Below are positions 1-11,885 of a DNA stretch of 64,000 nt, piece by piece. Both the position numbers and the translations under genes were made by a program. Below the pieces are notes generated by a model, which was not told the DNA's origin, ran no database searches, and saw only the letters and a list, made by a program, of their open reading frames with translations. This DNA is from Thinopyrum elongatum. Lineage: Eukaryota; Streptophyta; Magnoliopsida; Poales; Poaceae. The stretch's first letter is position 1. The number at the start of each line of letters is the position of its first letter. Location: contig CM022302.1 of the NCBI GenBank assembly GCA_011799875.1, forward strand, positions 203,714,086-203,778,085, written 5' to 3'.

Positions 1-149
1 GCCCGCGGCTACGCTTCACACGCCGCGCGGCGAGCTGGGATGGAAAATAGGAGCGGCGTGGGCCACTCCGGCGTAATCCACACTTTTCTCAACAAAAATA
101 AATAAATTCCCCACTGCAGGTTTTTATTTTATGATGGTTGAAAGTAATA
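1..149. other. GC-rich window edge, unassigned
   Basis: The first 90 bases are GC-rich and then change abruptly to AT-rich sequence. A plus-strand frame ends in a stop near base 75 and could be the last codons of a gene lying left of the window. It is too short to identify, so no gene is called. Confidence 0.2.
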
Positions 150-330
150 CGCCCTCAGTTCACAGTTATAAATAAGATAGTCTAGATATTCTACTATGCA
201 CTACATACGGACTGAAATGAGTAAACAAGCACACTAGTATGCGTCTATATACATCCGATTCAGATAAAGTTAAAACATGTTGCACTCTTTTTAATAATCT
301 AAATGCTCTTATATTTTTTTACGGGGAGAG
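150..330. mobile_element. Stowaway-like MITE
   Basis: About 180 AT-rich bases lie between two TA dinucleotides (148-149 and 331-332). The left end reads CGCCCTCAGTT and the right end ACGGGGAGAG, which resembles the degenerate CTCCCTC termini of Triticeae Stowaway/Mariner MITEs. The phrase CTACATACGGA inside is common in those MITEs. There is no coding capacity. The termini have diverged, so the family call is moderate. Confidence 0.45.
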
Positions 331-1036
331 TAATAGTGAACATAGAGAGTACATAAATTTACGAAGGAAAACATGCAAGGGCTGTAACCGGTCTATATCT
401 ACGTACGTACAATGTATGTAAATTAATTTACGCTTGGGGTGGCAGGGGAAAAGCGTCCGAGCTTTATCGCTGTATAATGAAAGGCGGTTGATTTTGCATG
501 GAAAGGAAAGCTAGTAGGAGTAGGCCAGCACCGCAAGTTCTGAAGGTCGTGACTCAGGTAGCGAGGAAGGTGCAGGCAGGTCAGGTGATATGCCGCAAAA
601 TTCATCTGGTGTGGCGTTTGACCGTGCCCGTGCGCCTTTAGACCTGGGGCGACGACTTTCAGCAGGTTTGTCCGGCCACGTGGCCGGTTGACCGCCGGCA
701 AAGCACCGGTCACGGCTGTCGAAAGTCCGTGCTGCCTTGCTTCCTGCGGGAGAGGCGAACGGCGCTGCCGGCACAAGCATACATACACATACACACCCAT
801 CATCCGTGCCGTCCGTACGGAACGCGAGGGATGCCCTCTCAAAGATCTAACATGGCGTCGCCGTCGCCGTCGCGTGATGGTTGGTGGCGATGACGAAACG
901 ACGAATTGAACGGCGCGGCGCGATGCTTTGGTTAGTCGTACGTAGTGATTACCGGCGACTTAACCCGGTTTGGACCTTTGAAGACTTCAAGGGTTTGCGC
1001 GGCTCCATCGCCATGTCACGTTGCTACCCACCCCAC
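331..1036. other. Spacer without recognised feature
   Basis: AT-rich sequence to about 430 is followed by GC-rich sequence. Open frames on both strands (for example minus 423-842) overlap each other, show no family motif and look like GC-driven chance frames. I recognise no gene or repeat here. Confidence 0.4.
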
Positions 1037-2100
1037 CTGAGTGATTCCCTGAGACCAGATCACACGGACAAGGCAAGCGCAGGCCGTACGGCAACCACGG
1101 TACGCACAGGACACAGATCCAGTGAATGCCTGTCCGTTGGATCGAAAATCAACAGCCCAGATCACGTATTGTAGCAGGAAACACTGTTGATGCCTACTAT
1201 TCAGCGTCCTGCAGCGACGGTTCCCTAGCACGGGCATGGTTCATACACTTTAGCGTGGGTACTGTTTGCATTGATCTGGCACATTGATTCTCAATCAGAC
1301 GGGGGCATGTCACCGGATCTCTATCCGATGACACGCCCATGGCATGTCACTGGATCTCAGTTCATCTTCAACACGGACCCTTAAAACACTAACAAATATC
1401 CGGACCAATCTGTTCGAACGCTACAAGTCATCCAAAGAGGTATCTCATGGGTCCGCGAACGCTTCCGGTTGTTCGAAATCCCGCAAATTGGACGCAAATC
1501 AGAGGGAGCTTTGTGGGTGTCCGGATCACCGTTCGGTACGCACCCGACCGTCATGTCCCATCCCAAAACCCTCTTCGCCCGAAAAGCCAACGCGGCAACG
1601 AGAAGCCTACTCCGACATCGCATTCAAGCCGGCTACCCGTCCATTTGCTTGGATGTGCCTATTTAAGCGGCATGTCCTCTCACCGGTCTCGTCCACACCA
1701 GACCGCACATCCTCTCCTCTCCGCTCACTGCATCTCCTCGCCTCTCCGTCTTCACTCACCGCCGTCAAAGATGTTGAAGTCGTGGTTCTCTGCGCCGGCA
1801 GGTGGTTGCACTGTCGCCGCCGTCGCTCTCCGCGGCCATCGACCTCCACGGCGGTTGGCTCCTCTGTAAAGGAGGATATCATCATCTCCTCCGACGAGGA
1901 GGATCAAGAGCCGTAGCAGCTATGCCTCCTGACTGAGGCGGCAACGACACACAAGGGGTACGTGGCGCAAATAGAGCTCATGATCGAGTGGTCGCTCAGG
2001 TACCACGGTTCGGCGCTGCCCTCGCCGCCGTGAGCCCGCGTCAAGAAGGAGCCGACATCGCCACCTCACCATCATGTCAAGGCGGAGCCCGCACCACCGT
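1037..2100 (+). mobile_element. DNA-transposon fragment, copy 1
   Basis: This stretch is recognisably the same sequence as 44888-45088, 46670-46900 and 57045-57790, which are the pieces left between insertions on the right of the window. Shared landmarks are TGAGTGATTCCCT (start), CAACACGGACCC near 1371, CAGAGGGAGCTTTG near 1500, and the coding stretch ending in KEEP-type repeats. The right side is cut at 2100 by a Copia element. The related right copy carries GGGCATCT-type termini with TAA flanks, suggesting a PIF/Harbinger-like TIR element, but no transposase is visible and the superfamily is tentative. Confidence 0.5.
1860..2100 (+). pseudogene. TIR-element protein remnant with SIM-like and KEEP motifs
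   Basis: One reading frame, broken by a TAG at 1914 and a TGA near 2031, encodes VKEDIIISSDEEDQEP (1866-1913), then a spacer, then VKKEPTSPPHHHVKAEP. The three isoleucines followed by a serine/acidic run match the SUMO-interacting motif pattern. VKKEP and VKAEP match the psi-K-x-E SUMO-acceptor pattern. The same frame is found at 57571-57790, which shows that this was once a coding sequence. The right end is truncated by the Copia insertion at 2101. The SUMO link is inference from short motifs. Confidence 0.4.
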
Positions 2101-3339
2101 TGTTGGTATGCCCTAGAGGCAATGATGTATGATATTTCCTATGTGTTTATGAGTAAAGGTAGTCCTTGGACATTATCAATGATGTGTATCAGCAAGTACG
2201 TGAGTTGTTTGTGGGACTATGCATTGTATGATGACTTTCCTAAAAGGTCCGTAGTCGAAAGGGCCGTGTGACGCACAACCGACTAGACTACCATGTGACA
2301 CAGTGGATGGCTTGGTCTCACTAGCCATGGAGCATTAGATGCTAGCCGGATAATATGGACTCGGAAGGATCTGGTCGGATTCAACATAGTCGGATCCGAG
2401 TAGAGATAAGATCCGAGTCGGACAGACCCGACTATGAGACGCAGCGATAGGTCATCTGTGAGTCTCTAGTACAACATATGTTTTATGTCCTAAGACCTAA
2501 GCTGGCGCATGTACTTGGGATGGTGACAGACCTACTTTGGGCCGACCAAACGCTACTCCGTGACTGGGTAGTTACAAAGGTAGGTTTTGGGCTTGTCCAG
2601 ACCCATGCTGCGAGACATGGTCGAGCAAGATGGGATTTGTCCCTCCGACCAGGAGAGATATACTCTAGCCCCCTCCTATGATCCGACCAAGATAAGCATG
2701 GCCATGCCACAAGGATATGAGATAATCTGGTTAGTGGTCGGCATCACTGGAACGATAAAGAGGTCGGGCTAGCACAAGGATGACAGACTCGCCTTGAGCC
2801 CCACAACATATATCGTGTGGTAAAGGGAACAGAAGTGTGACATGTTGTATAGGTTCGCCAACCGGCTTCATTGTCTACTTGGTGGTCGGCACGCCTTGCT
2901 AGAGGCTGCTACCAACCGAGTAGGTCAGAGGTGATCCGACCTGTGACCAAGTCGACTTGAACCTAAGGGGTCGTGCGCTTAAGTGAAGGAACCTGTGAGG
3001 CGAAACAGACTCCACGAGTCAGATGTGATCCTACTCGGACTCGGATCCAAGCGAAATAGACTTTGGGCTTTAGGATCCGGGCGAGGCCCAAGAGTTGAGT
3101 CCGCGACAGATGCCTATATATAGTGGAGGTGCGGCACACTCATTCGGTTGATCGCTTCGGCACTGTCACTAGGGTTTTGCATGTGTTGCAAGTGACCACC
3201 TCCACGCCGCCGGTAGTGTGATCGGACCTAGCAGTCTGATGCACGACATTCCTCCTACACGCGTGGATACCCTTAGAGGCGGTGCACTTGGGCCGCTCCG
3301 GCAAACCTATTCGTAGGATCCGATCGGCTACGTCGAAGA
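2101..3339 (+). repeat. Copia 5' LTR, left part
   Basis: First 1239 bases of the host Copia LTR. It is unusually rich in GATCCGAGTCGG-like words. It is interrupted at 3339 by the nested Angela element, with GAAGA as TSD at 3335-3339. Confidence 0.75.
3115..3122 (+). promoter_or_regulatory. TATA box of Copia LTR
   Basis: TATATATA in the context GCCTATATATAGTGG, placed in the second half of the LTR as expected for a U3/R boundary. Assigned by motif and position only. Confidence 0.5.
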
Positions 3340-4883
3340 TGTTGGAAATATGCCCTAGAGGCAATAATAAATTGGTTATTATCATATTTCCTGTTCATGA
3401 CAAATGTTTATTATTCATGCTAGAATTGTATTGACCGGAAACTTAAATACATGTGTGAATACATAAACTACATTGTGTCCCTAGTAAGCCTCTACCAGAC
3501 TAGCTCGTTGATAAAAAATGGTTAAGGTTTCCTAACCATAGACATGAGTTTTCATTTTATAACAGGATCACATCATTAGGAGAATGATGTGACGGACAGA
3601 CCAACCGTAAGCTTAGCATCAGATTGTTTAGTTATTTGCTACAGCTTTCTTCATGTCAAGCATCAGTTCCTTAGACCATGAGATCATGCCACTCCCGAAT
3701 ACCAGAGGAATGCCTTGTGTGCTATCAAACGTCACTTCATAACTCGGTGATCATAAAGGTGCTCTACAGGTATCTCCGAAGGTGTCTGTTAGGTTGCATG
3801 GATCGAGACTGGGATTTGTCGCTCCGTGTGACGGAGTGATATCTCTGGGCCCTCTCGGTAATACAACATCATAAGAAGCTTCATGTGTCTAATGAGTTTA
3901 GTCACAGGATCTTGTATTATGGAACAAGTAAAGAGACTTGTCAGTAACGAGATTGAACTAGGTATGGAGATACCGATGATCGAATCTCGAACAAGTAACA
4001 TATCGCCGGACAAAGGGAATTGCATACGGGATTGACTGAATCCTTGACATCGTGGTTCAACCGATAAAGATCTTCGTTGAATATGTAGGAACCAATATGG
4101 GCGTCCAGGTTCCGCTATTGGTTATTGACCGAAGAGGAGTCTCGGTCATGTCTGCATGTCCCGAACCCGTAGGGTCGCACGATTAACGTTCGGTATCGCT
4201 AGGGTAGTGTTGAGATATTAATAGTGGAAAGTCCGAAGGTTGTTCGGAGTCCCATATGGGATCTGGAACATCACGAGGAGCTCAGCAATACTCCAGAGGT
4301 AAAGATTCATATATGGAAAGTTGTTATCGGGGTTCCGGAAAAAGTTCGAGTTTTTTCGGTATTGTATCGGGAAGGTTCTAGAAGGTTCTAGAGTGGGGCC
4401 CACCTGCATGGGGGACCCACATGAACGTGGGTAGTGGGGAAAGTCCCCACAACCCTAGTCCCACAAACAACCACATGAACCATGGTCGACCCTTGCCCGT
4501 TACCTCTCCCAACTCCTCCCACGTTTCACCAGTACACGCTTGACGAAGCCCTGCCGGAATTCCGCTGCCACCATCACCACCACGCCGTCGTGTTGGTTCA
4601 GATCTCATCTACCTCCTCTCCCTCCCTTGCTGGATCAAGAAGGAGAGGACGCCACCGAGCCATACGTGTGCTAAACTCGGAGGTGCCGTCTGTTCGGCAC
4701 TAGATTGGATTGGATCGCGATTGGATCGTGAAGAGTACGACTACATCAACCGCGTTACGACGCTAACGCTTTCGGTCTACAAGGGTATGTAGACACTCCC
4801 CTCTCGTAGCTATACATCTCCTAGATTGAATCTTTGGGTGTTTCGTAGGAATTTTTTTGATTTTCATGCAACGTTTCCCATCA
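3340..4883 (+). repeat. Angela-type 5' LTR (1544 bp)
   Basis: It is shorter than the 3' LTR by 190 bp. The missing block corresponds to about 11072-11287 of the 3' LTR, replaced by some 30 unrelated bases near 4455-4485. The lost block includes the TATA box, so this LTR has lost its normal core promoter. Confidence 0.88.
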
Positions 4884-4884
4884 C

Positions 4885-4900
4885 TGGCATCATGAGCTAT
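4885..4900 (+). other. Primer binding site (initiator tRNA-Met type)
   Basis: TGGCATCATGAGCTAT lies one base after the LTR. It is a diverged version of the TGGTATCAGAGC site that Copia elements pair with initiator tRNA-Met. Confidence 0.6.
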
Positions 4901-6241
4901 GTATATGCGTAGATGTATATGCACGAGTAGAACACAAAGAAGTTGTGGGCGTTGATGTTCAAATTGCTTACTTCCCTTGTCTTATTTGGATTCGACGGTA
5001 TTGTGGGATGAAGCGGCTCGGATCAACCTTACATATCCACGCACATGAGACCGGTTCCACTATTTGACATGCAACTTGTATTGCATAAAGTGGCTTTGCG
5101 GGTGTCTGTCTCTCCCACTTTAGTTGAATCTGATTTGATGAGGGCGGTCCTTGTAGAAGGTTAAAAGGCAACTTGTATATCATCGTTGTGGTTTTGCGTA
5201 GATAAGAACGGTTCTTATAGTTTTCCCTAGCAGCCACGTAAAAATTGCAACAACAAAGTAGAGAACGTCTAACTTGTTTTTGCAGGGCATGTTATGATGT
5301 GGTATGGCCAAAACGTGATGTGATATATGTTGATGTATGAGATGATCATGTTTTGTAATAGGTTCACGACTTGCATGTCGATGAGTATGACAACCGACAG
5401 GAGCCATAGGGTTGTCTTTAATTTATTGTATGACCTGCGTGTCAACAAATAACGCCATGTAATTGCTTTACTTTATCGCTATGTGTTAGCAATAGTTGTA
5501 GATGCAATAGTTGGCGAGACGACCACGTGATGACACGATGATGGAGATCATGGTGTTATGCCGGTGAGGATGGAGATCATGCCGGTGCTTTGGAGATGGA
5601 GATCAAAAGCACAACATGATAATGGCCATATCATGTCACATATTTTGTTTGCATGTGATGTTTATCTTTTATGCATCTTATTTTGCTTAGGACGACGGTA
5701 GCATCATAAGATGATCCCTTCACTTAATTTCAATATAAATGTGTTCTCCCTAAGTATGCACCGTTGCGAAAGTTCATCGTTTCGAAGCACCACGTAATGA
5801 TCGGGTGTGATAGACTCTACGTTTGCATACAACTAGTGTAAGCCAGTTTTACACATGCAGAATACTTGGGTTAAGCTTGACGAGCCTAGCAGGTACAGAC
5901 ATGGCCTCAGAACACAGGAGACCGAAAGGTCGAACATGAGTCATATAGTAGATATGATCAACATGGAGATGTTCACCGTTGATGATCACCCCATCTCACG
6001 TGATGATCGGACATGGGTTGGTTGATATGGATCGTGTGAACACTTAGACAACTTGAGGGATGTTGATTTAAGTGGGAGTTCACTAGTAATTTGATTAACT
6101 GAACTAATTATCATGAACATAGTCTAAATTGGCTTTGCAAATTATGTTGTAGATCAATAGCTCGCGTTGTAGCTCCCTGTTTTAATATGTTCCTAGAGAA
6201 AGACTAAGTTGAAAGATATTGTAAGCAATTATGCGGACTAG
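4901..6241 (+). other. Untranslated leader of Angela-type element
   Basis: About 1.3 kb without a supported coding frame between PBS and gag. BARE-type elements normally have a long leader carrying packaging signals. Nothing else is recognisable. Confidence 0.6.
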
Positions 6242-7840
6242 GTCCGTAGTCTGAGGATTGTCCTCACTGCTGCACAGAAGGATTATGTCCTTGATGCACC
6301 GCTCGGTGTGCCAACCCCTCTAGCATCGTATGTGGATGTTGTGAACGTCTGGCAGACATGTTCTGATGACTACTCGATAGTTCAGTGCGCCATGCTTTAC
6401 GGCTTAGAACCGGGGCTCCAAAGACGTTTTGAGCACCAAAGAGCATATGAGATATTCCATGACCTGAAATTGGTATTTCAGGCTCATGCCCGGGTTGAGA
6501 GGTATGAAACCTCCGACAAGTTCTTTAGCTGCAAGATGGAGGAGAACAACTCTGTTAGTGAGCATGTACTCAGAATGTCTGGGTACTACAACCGCTTGAA
6601 TCAATTGGGAGTTAATCTTCCGGATGAAGTAACGATTGATAGAGTTCTTCAATCACTACCACCAAGCTACAAGGGATTTGTGATGAACTATAATATGCAA
6701 CGGATGGAGAAAATGATCCCCGAGCTATTCGCGATGCTTAAGGCCGCAGGGGTAGAAATCAAGAAAGAGCATCAAGTGTTGATAGTTAATAAGACCACCA
6801 GTTTCAAGAAGAAAAGCAAGGGAAAGAAAGAGAACTTCAAGAAGAATGGCAAGACAGTTGCCGCTCCCGTGAAGAAACCCAAGGCTGGACCCAAACCCAA
6901 GATTGAGTGCTTCTATTGCAAGGGGAAGGGCCACTGGAAGCGGAACTGCCCCAAGTACTTGGTAAATAAGAAGGCTGGCAATATCAACAAAGGTATATTT
7001 GATATACGTGTTATTGATGTGTACCTTACTAGTGCTCGTAGTAGCGCCTGGATATTTGATACTGGTTCGATTGCTAATATTTGTAACTCAAAACAGGAGC
7101 TGCGGAATAAACGGAGACTAGCTAAGGACGAGGTGACGATGTGCGTCGGAAATGGTTCCAAGGTTGATGTGATCGTCGTTGTCACGCTACCTCTACATTT
7201 ACCTTCGGGATTAGTTTTAAACCTAAATAATTGTTATTTGGTGCCTGCGTTGAGCATGAACATTATATCTGGATCTTGTTTATTGCGAGATGGTTATTCA
7301 CTTAAGTCAGAGAATAATGGTTGTTCTATTTATATGGATAATATCTTTTATGGTCATGCACTCCTTGTGAATGCCTTATTCTTGTTGAATCTCAATCGTA
7401 GTGATACACATATTCATAATATTGATGCCAAAAGATGCAAAGTCAATGATGATAGTACCACATACTTGTGGCACTGCCGCTTAGGTCATATTGGTGTAAA
7501 GCGCATGAAGAAACTCCATGCTGATGGACTTTTTGAATCACTTGATTATGAATCATTTCAGACATGTAAACCATGCCTCATGGGCAAGATGACTAAAACC
7601 CCGTTTTTCGAAACAATGGAGCGGGCTAGTGACTTATTGGAAATAATACATACCGATGTATGCGATCTGATGAGTGTTGAAGCATGCGGTGGATATCATT
7701 ATTTTCTTACCTTCACAGATGATTTGAGTAGATATGGGTATATTGACTTAATGAAACACAAGTCTGAAACATTTAAAAAGTTCAAGGAATTTCATAGTGA
7801 AGTAGAGAATCATCGTAACAAGAAAATTAAATTTCTATGA
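6242..7840 (+). pseudogene. gag-protease-integrase (N part)
   Basis: An open frame of about 530 codons follows a stop at 6239; no ATG opens it, so the N-terminus is lost or altered. In order: gag with the WQT and YGLEPGLQRRF region; a zinc knuckle CFYCKGKGHWKRNC near 6909; an aspartic protease active site with the DTG triad intact (FDTGS near 7056); the integrase zinc domain with HCRLGH and CKPC; and the first catalytic aspartate in HTDVC. A TGA at 7838-7840 ends the frame just where the second catalytic region TDRGGEY begins. It looks like a C-to-T change in a CGA codon. Confidence 0.85.
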
Positions 7841-8601
7841 ACTGATCGTGGAGGTGAATATTTGAGTTACGAGTTTGGTATGCATTTATGACAATGTGGA
7901 ATTGTTTCACAACTCACGCCGCCTGGAACACCACAACGTAAGGGTATGTCCATACGTCGTAACTGTACCTTATTGGATATGATGCGTTCTATGATGTCTC
8001 TTACCGATTTGCCACTACCATTTTGGGGTTATGCATTAGAGACAGCCGCATTCACTTTAAATAGGGCACTGTCTAAATCCGTTGAGATGACACCGTATGA
8101 ATTATGGTTTGGCAAGAAACCTAAGTTGTCGTTTCTTAAAGTTTGGGGATTCGACATTTATGTCAAGAGGCTTCAGCCTGATAAGCTCGAACCCAAAGCA
8201 GAGAAATGCGTCTTCATAGGATACCCTAAAGAGACCATTGGGTATACCTTCTATCATAGATCCGAGGGCAAGATTTTTGTTGCTAAAAATGGGTCCTTTC
8301 TAGAGAAGGAGTTTCTCTCGAAATATGTGAGTGGGAGGAAAGTAGAACTTGATGATGTAATTGTACGGTCTCTCGAACTGGAGAGTAGCACATCACAGAA
8401 AGCAGTTCCCATGATGCCTACACCAACCGGAGAGGAAGCTAATGATGATGATCATGAAACTTCAGATCAAGTTACTACCAAACTTCGTAGGTTGACCAGG
8501 ACATGTTCCGCACCGGAGTGGTACGGTAATCCCGTCCTGGAAGTCATGTTGTTAGACAACGGCGAACCTACGAACTATGAAGAAGCAATGATGAGCCTGG
8601 A
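7841..8601 (+). pseudogene. Integrase (C part) and linker
   Basis: Same frame as upstream. It opens with the TDRGGEY catalytic region, hits a second TGA near 7888, then stays open. It encodes the Copia integrase C-terminal region (WFGKKPKLSFLKVWG) and the acidic linker that precedes RT. The frame is lost at the 14-bp duplication that follows. Confidence 0.8.
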
Positions 8602-8629
8602 TTCCGACAAATGGCTTCCGACAAATGGC
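8602..8629 (+). repeat. 14-bp tandem duplication causing frameshift
   Basis: TTCCGACAAATGGC occurs twice in direct succession (8602-8615 and 8616-8629). Fourteen is not a multiple of three, so the duplication alone explains why RT continues in another frame. Confidence 0.9.
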
Positions 8630-9408
8630 TTGAGGCCATGAAATCCGAGATAGGATCCATGTATGAGAACAAAGTATGGACTTTGGTAGACTTGCCTGAT
8701 GACTGGCAGGCCATTGAGAATAAATGGATCTTTAAGAAGAAGATAGACGCCGATGGTAATGTCACAGTCTATAAAGCTCGACTTGTCGCAAAAGGTTTTC
8801 GACAAATTCAAGGAGTTGACTACGATGAGACTTTCTCACCCATAGCGATGCTTAAGTCTATTAGAATTATGTTAGCAATTGTTGCATATTATGACTATGA
8901 AATCTGGCAGATGGACGTCAAAACAACGTTCCTTAATGGGTTCCTTAAGGAAGAGTTGTATATGATGCAACCAGAAGGTTTTGTCGATCCTAAGGATGCT
9001 AACAAGGTATGCAAGCTCCAGCGATCCATCTATGGACTGGTGCAAGCATCTGGGAGTTGGAATATGTGCTTTGATGTGGTGATCAAAGCTTATGGTTTTA
9101 TACAAACTTATGGGGAAGCTTGTATTTACAAGAAAGTGAGTGGAAGCTCTGTAGCATTTCTAATACTATATGTGGATGACATGTTATTTATTGGAAATGA
9201 TATAGAATTTTTGGAAAGCATAAAGGGTTATTTAAACAAGAGTTTTTCAATGAAAGACCTAGGTGAAGCTGCTTACATATTGGGCATTAAGATCTATAGA
9301 GATAGATCGAGACGTTTGATAAGACTTTCACATAGAGCATACCTAGACAAGATTTTGAAGGAGTTCAAAATGGATCAGTCAAATAAGGAGTTCTTGCCTG
9401 AGTTGTAA
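8630..9408 (+). pseudogene. Reverse transcriptase domain
   Basis: Copia RT. The frame carries the start of the domain (WIFKKKIDADG), KARLVAKGFRQ, the QMDVKTTFLNG block with a catalytic aspartate, the EGFVDP region and the LYVDDMLFIG box holding the two remaining catalytic aspartates. The domain itself is uninterrupted. It ends at TAA 9406-9408, right before the GVKLSK region where intact members continue. Confidence 0.88.
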
Positions 9409-9958
9409 GGTGTGAAGTTGAGTAAGACTCAAGGCTCGACTATGGCAGAAGAAAGAGAAAGGATGAAGGTCATTCCTTATGCCTCAGCCATAGGCTCTGT
9501 AATGTATGCCATGTTGTGTACAATACCTGATGTGTGGCTTGCCATGAGTCTGGCAAGGGGGTACAAGAGTGATCCAGGGGTGGATCACTGGACAGCGGTC
9601 AAAATTATCCTTAGGTGCCTAAAGAGGACTAAGGAAATGTTTCTCAGTTATGGAGGTGATAGAGAGTTCATCGTAAAGGGTTACGTCGATGCAAGCTTTG
9701 ACACTGATCCAGATGACTCTGAGTCCCAAACCGGACACATATAGTGGAGCAATCATTTGGAATAGCTCCAAGTAGAGTGTGGTAGCAGCATCTATAGTAC
9801 GACATAGAGATTTGCAAAGTACACACGGATCTGAATGTTGCAGAACCGTTGACTAAAACCTCCCTCACAAACAAAACATGATCAAACCCCAGAACTCATT
9901 GGGTGTTAATCACATGGAGATGTGAACTAGATTATTGACTCTAGTGCAAGTGGGAGAC
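9409..9958 (+). pseudogene. RNase H remnant, tail and PPT
   Basis: The frame continues with GVKLSKTQGST and the first half of RNase H (YVDASFDTDPDD), then stops at 9742-9744. The centre of RNase H appears deleted, because the sequence jumps to the C-terminal tail (ADPLTK-like words near 9840). The purine-rich AAGTGGGAGAC immediately before 9959 is the polypurine tract. Confidence 0.75.
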
Positions 9959-11692
9959 TGTTGGAAATATGCCCTAGAGGCAATAATAAATTGGTTATTA
10001 TCATATTTCCCGTTCATGGCAAATGTTTATTATTCATGCTAGAATTGTATTGACCGGAAACTTAAATACATGTGTGAATACATAAACTACACTGTATCCC
10101 TAGTAAGCCGCTACCAGACTAGCTCGTTGATCAAAGATGGTTAAGGTTTCCTAACCATGGACATGAGTTGTCATTTGATAACGGATCACATCATTAGGAG
10201 AATGATGTGATGGACAGACCCAACCGTAAGCTTAGCATCAGATCGTTTAGTTATTTGCTACAGCTTTCTTCATGTCAAGTATTAGTTCCTTAGACCATGA
10301 GATTATGCCACTCCCAGATACTAGAGGAATGCCTTGTGTGCTATCAAATGTCACTTCATAACTCGGTGATCATAAAGGTGCTCTACAGGTATCTCCGAAG
10401 TTGTCTGTTGGGTTGCATGGATCAAGACTGTGATTTGTCACTCCGTGTGACGGGGAGATATCTCCGGGCCCTCTCGATAATACAACATCATAAGAAGCTT
10501 CATGTGACTAATGAGTTTAGTCATGGGATCTTGTATTACAGAACGAGTAAATAGACCTGTCAGTAACGAGATTGAACTAGGTATGGAGATACCGACGATC
10601 GAATCTCGGACAAGTAACATATCACCGGACAAAGGGAATTGCATATGGGATTGACTGAATCCTTGACATCGTGGTTCAACCGATAAAGATCTTCGCTGAA
10701 TATGTAGGAACCAATATGGGCATCTAGGTTCCGCTATTGGTTATTGACCGGAGAGGAGTCTCGATCATGTATGCATGTTCCGAACCCGTAGGGTCGCACG
10801 CTTAACGTTCGGTAGCGCTAGGGTAGTGTTGAGATATTAATAGTGGAAAGTCCGAAGGTTGTTCGGAGTCCGGGATGGGATCCGGGACATCATGAGGAGC
10901 TCCTAAATAGTTCGGAGGTAAAGATTCATATATGGAAAGTTGTTATCGGGGTTCCGAAAAAAGTTTGAGTTTTTTTTGGTATTGTACTGGGAAGGTTCTA
11001 GAAGGTTCCGGAGTGGGGCTTACCTGCATGGGGGACCCACATGAACGTGGGTAGTGGGGAAAGTCCCCACAAACCTGGTCTAGGCGCACCAAGATCCTCC
11101 CTTAAAAGGAATAGTATCATATCCCGAAGGGATAAGATCAAGATCCCTAAAAAGGGGGATAGCGATCAGTGGGGAAGGAAAGGAGGGATTTCCTTCCTCC
11201 CCTTTGACGAACGGCCCTAGGGCCTTGGAGGGCAAGCAACCAGTCCCCTCCACGCCTATATAAAGGTGGGGAGGCATTGGGGGCAGCCCCCCTTCGACCC
11301 TTTCCCGTTACGTCTCCCAACTCCTCCCATGTTTCACCGGTACGTTCTTGGCGAAGCCCTGCCGGAATTCTGCTGCCACCACCACCACCACGCCTTCGTG
11401 TTGGTTTAGATCTCATCTACCTCCTCTCCCTCCCTTGCTGGATCAAGAAGGATAGGACGCCACCGAGCCGTACGTGTGCTAAACTCGGAGGTGCCGTCCG
11501 TTCGGCCTTAGATCATATTGGATCGCGATTGGATCGTGAAGAGTACGACTACATCAACCGCGTTAAGATGCTAACGCTTTCGGTCTACAAGGGTATGTAG
11601 ACACACTCCCCTCTCGTAGCTATACATCTCCTAGATTGGATCTTGGGTGTTTCGTAGGAAATTTTTTGATTTTCATGCAACATTCCCCATCA
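9959..11692 (+). repeat. Angela-type 3' LTR (1734 bp)
   Basis: Full-length LTR, TGTTGG to CCCATCA, followed by the TSD GAAGA. It retains the block with the TATA box that the 5' LTR has lost. Confidence 0.92.
11257..11264 (+). promoter_or_regulatory. TATA box in Angela-type 3' LTR
   Basis: TATATAAA in CGCCTATATAAAGGTG, at the expected U3/R boundary of BARE-type LTRs. Being in the 3' LTR, it could drive read-out into flanking DNA. Confidence 0.65.
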
Positions 11693-11697
11693 GAAGA

Positions 11698-11871
11698 TCG
11701 ATGAGAAGGAGACGACTCTGGAGACGCGCTGCTCCAACTCTACTTCCGCTGCATGGCACTGCGCATCTAGTGGTAACGATCTATCATCTGTCTCCCGTAG
11801 CATGTTCCTGATTGATCTACACATAGGAAAATTTTATATTGCAGCCGATGCACCTAGCGTAGATCCCAACA
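11698..11871 (+). repeat. Host Copia 5' LTR, right part
   Basis: Continuation of the LTR begun at 2101, after the nested element and its second TSD copy. It ends GATCCCAACA. The joined LTR length is about 1.41 kb. Confidence 0.75.
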
Positions 11872-11873
11872 GC

Positions 11874-11885
11874 GGTATCAGAGCC
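11874..11885 (+). other. Primer binding site of host Copia
   Basis: GGTATCAGAGCC two bases after the LTR end matches the Copia initiator tRNA-Met site. Confidence 0.75.

Larger units (their letters stand above)
3340..11692 (+). mobile_element. Copia retrotransposon, BARE-1/WIS/Angela type
   Basis: Complete but dead element of 8353 bp. Both LTRs start TGTTGGAAATATGCCCTA, the hallmark of the BARE-1/WIS/Angela group, and end CCCATCA. The five-base TSD GAAGA is perfect (3335-3339 and 11693-11697). The order is LTR, PBS, long leader, gag, protease, integrase, RT, RNase H, PPT, LTR, as in Copia elements. Coding damage: TGA codons in integrase, a 14-bp duplication frameshift before RT, a TAA after RT, and a deletion in RNase H. 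Confidence 0.93.

Noticed and set aside
423..1174. Overlapping long frames on both strands near the left edge
   Set aside because: They overlap in several frames in GC-rich DNA and show no family motif or codon pattern.
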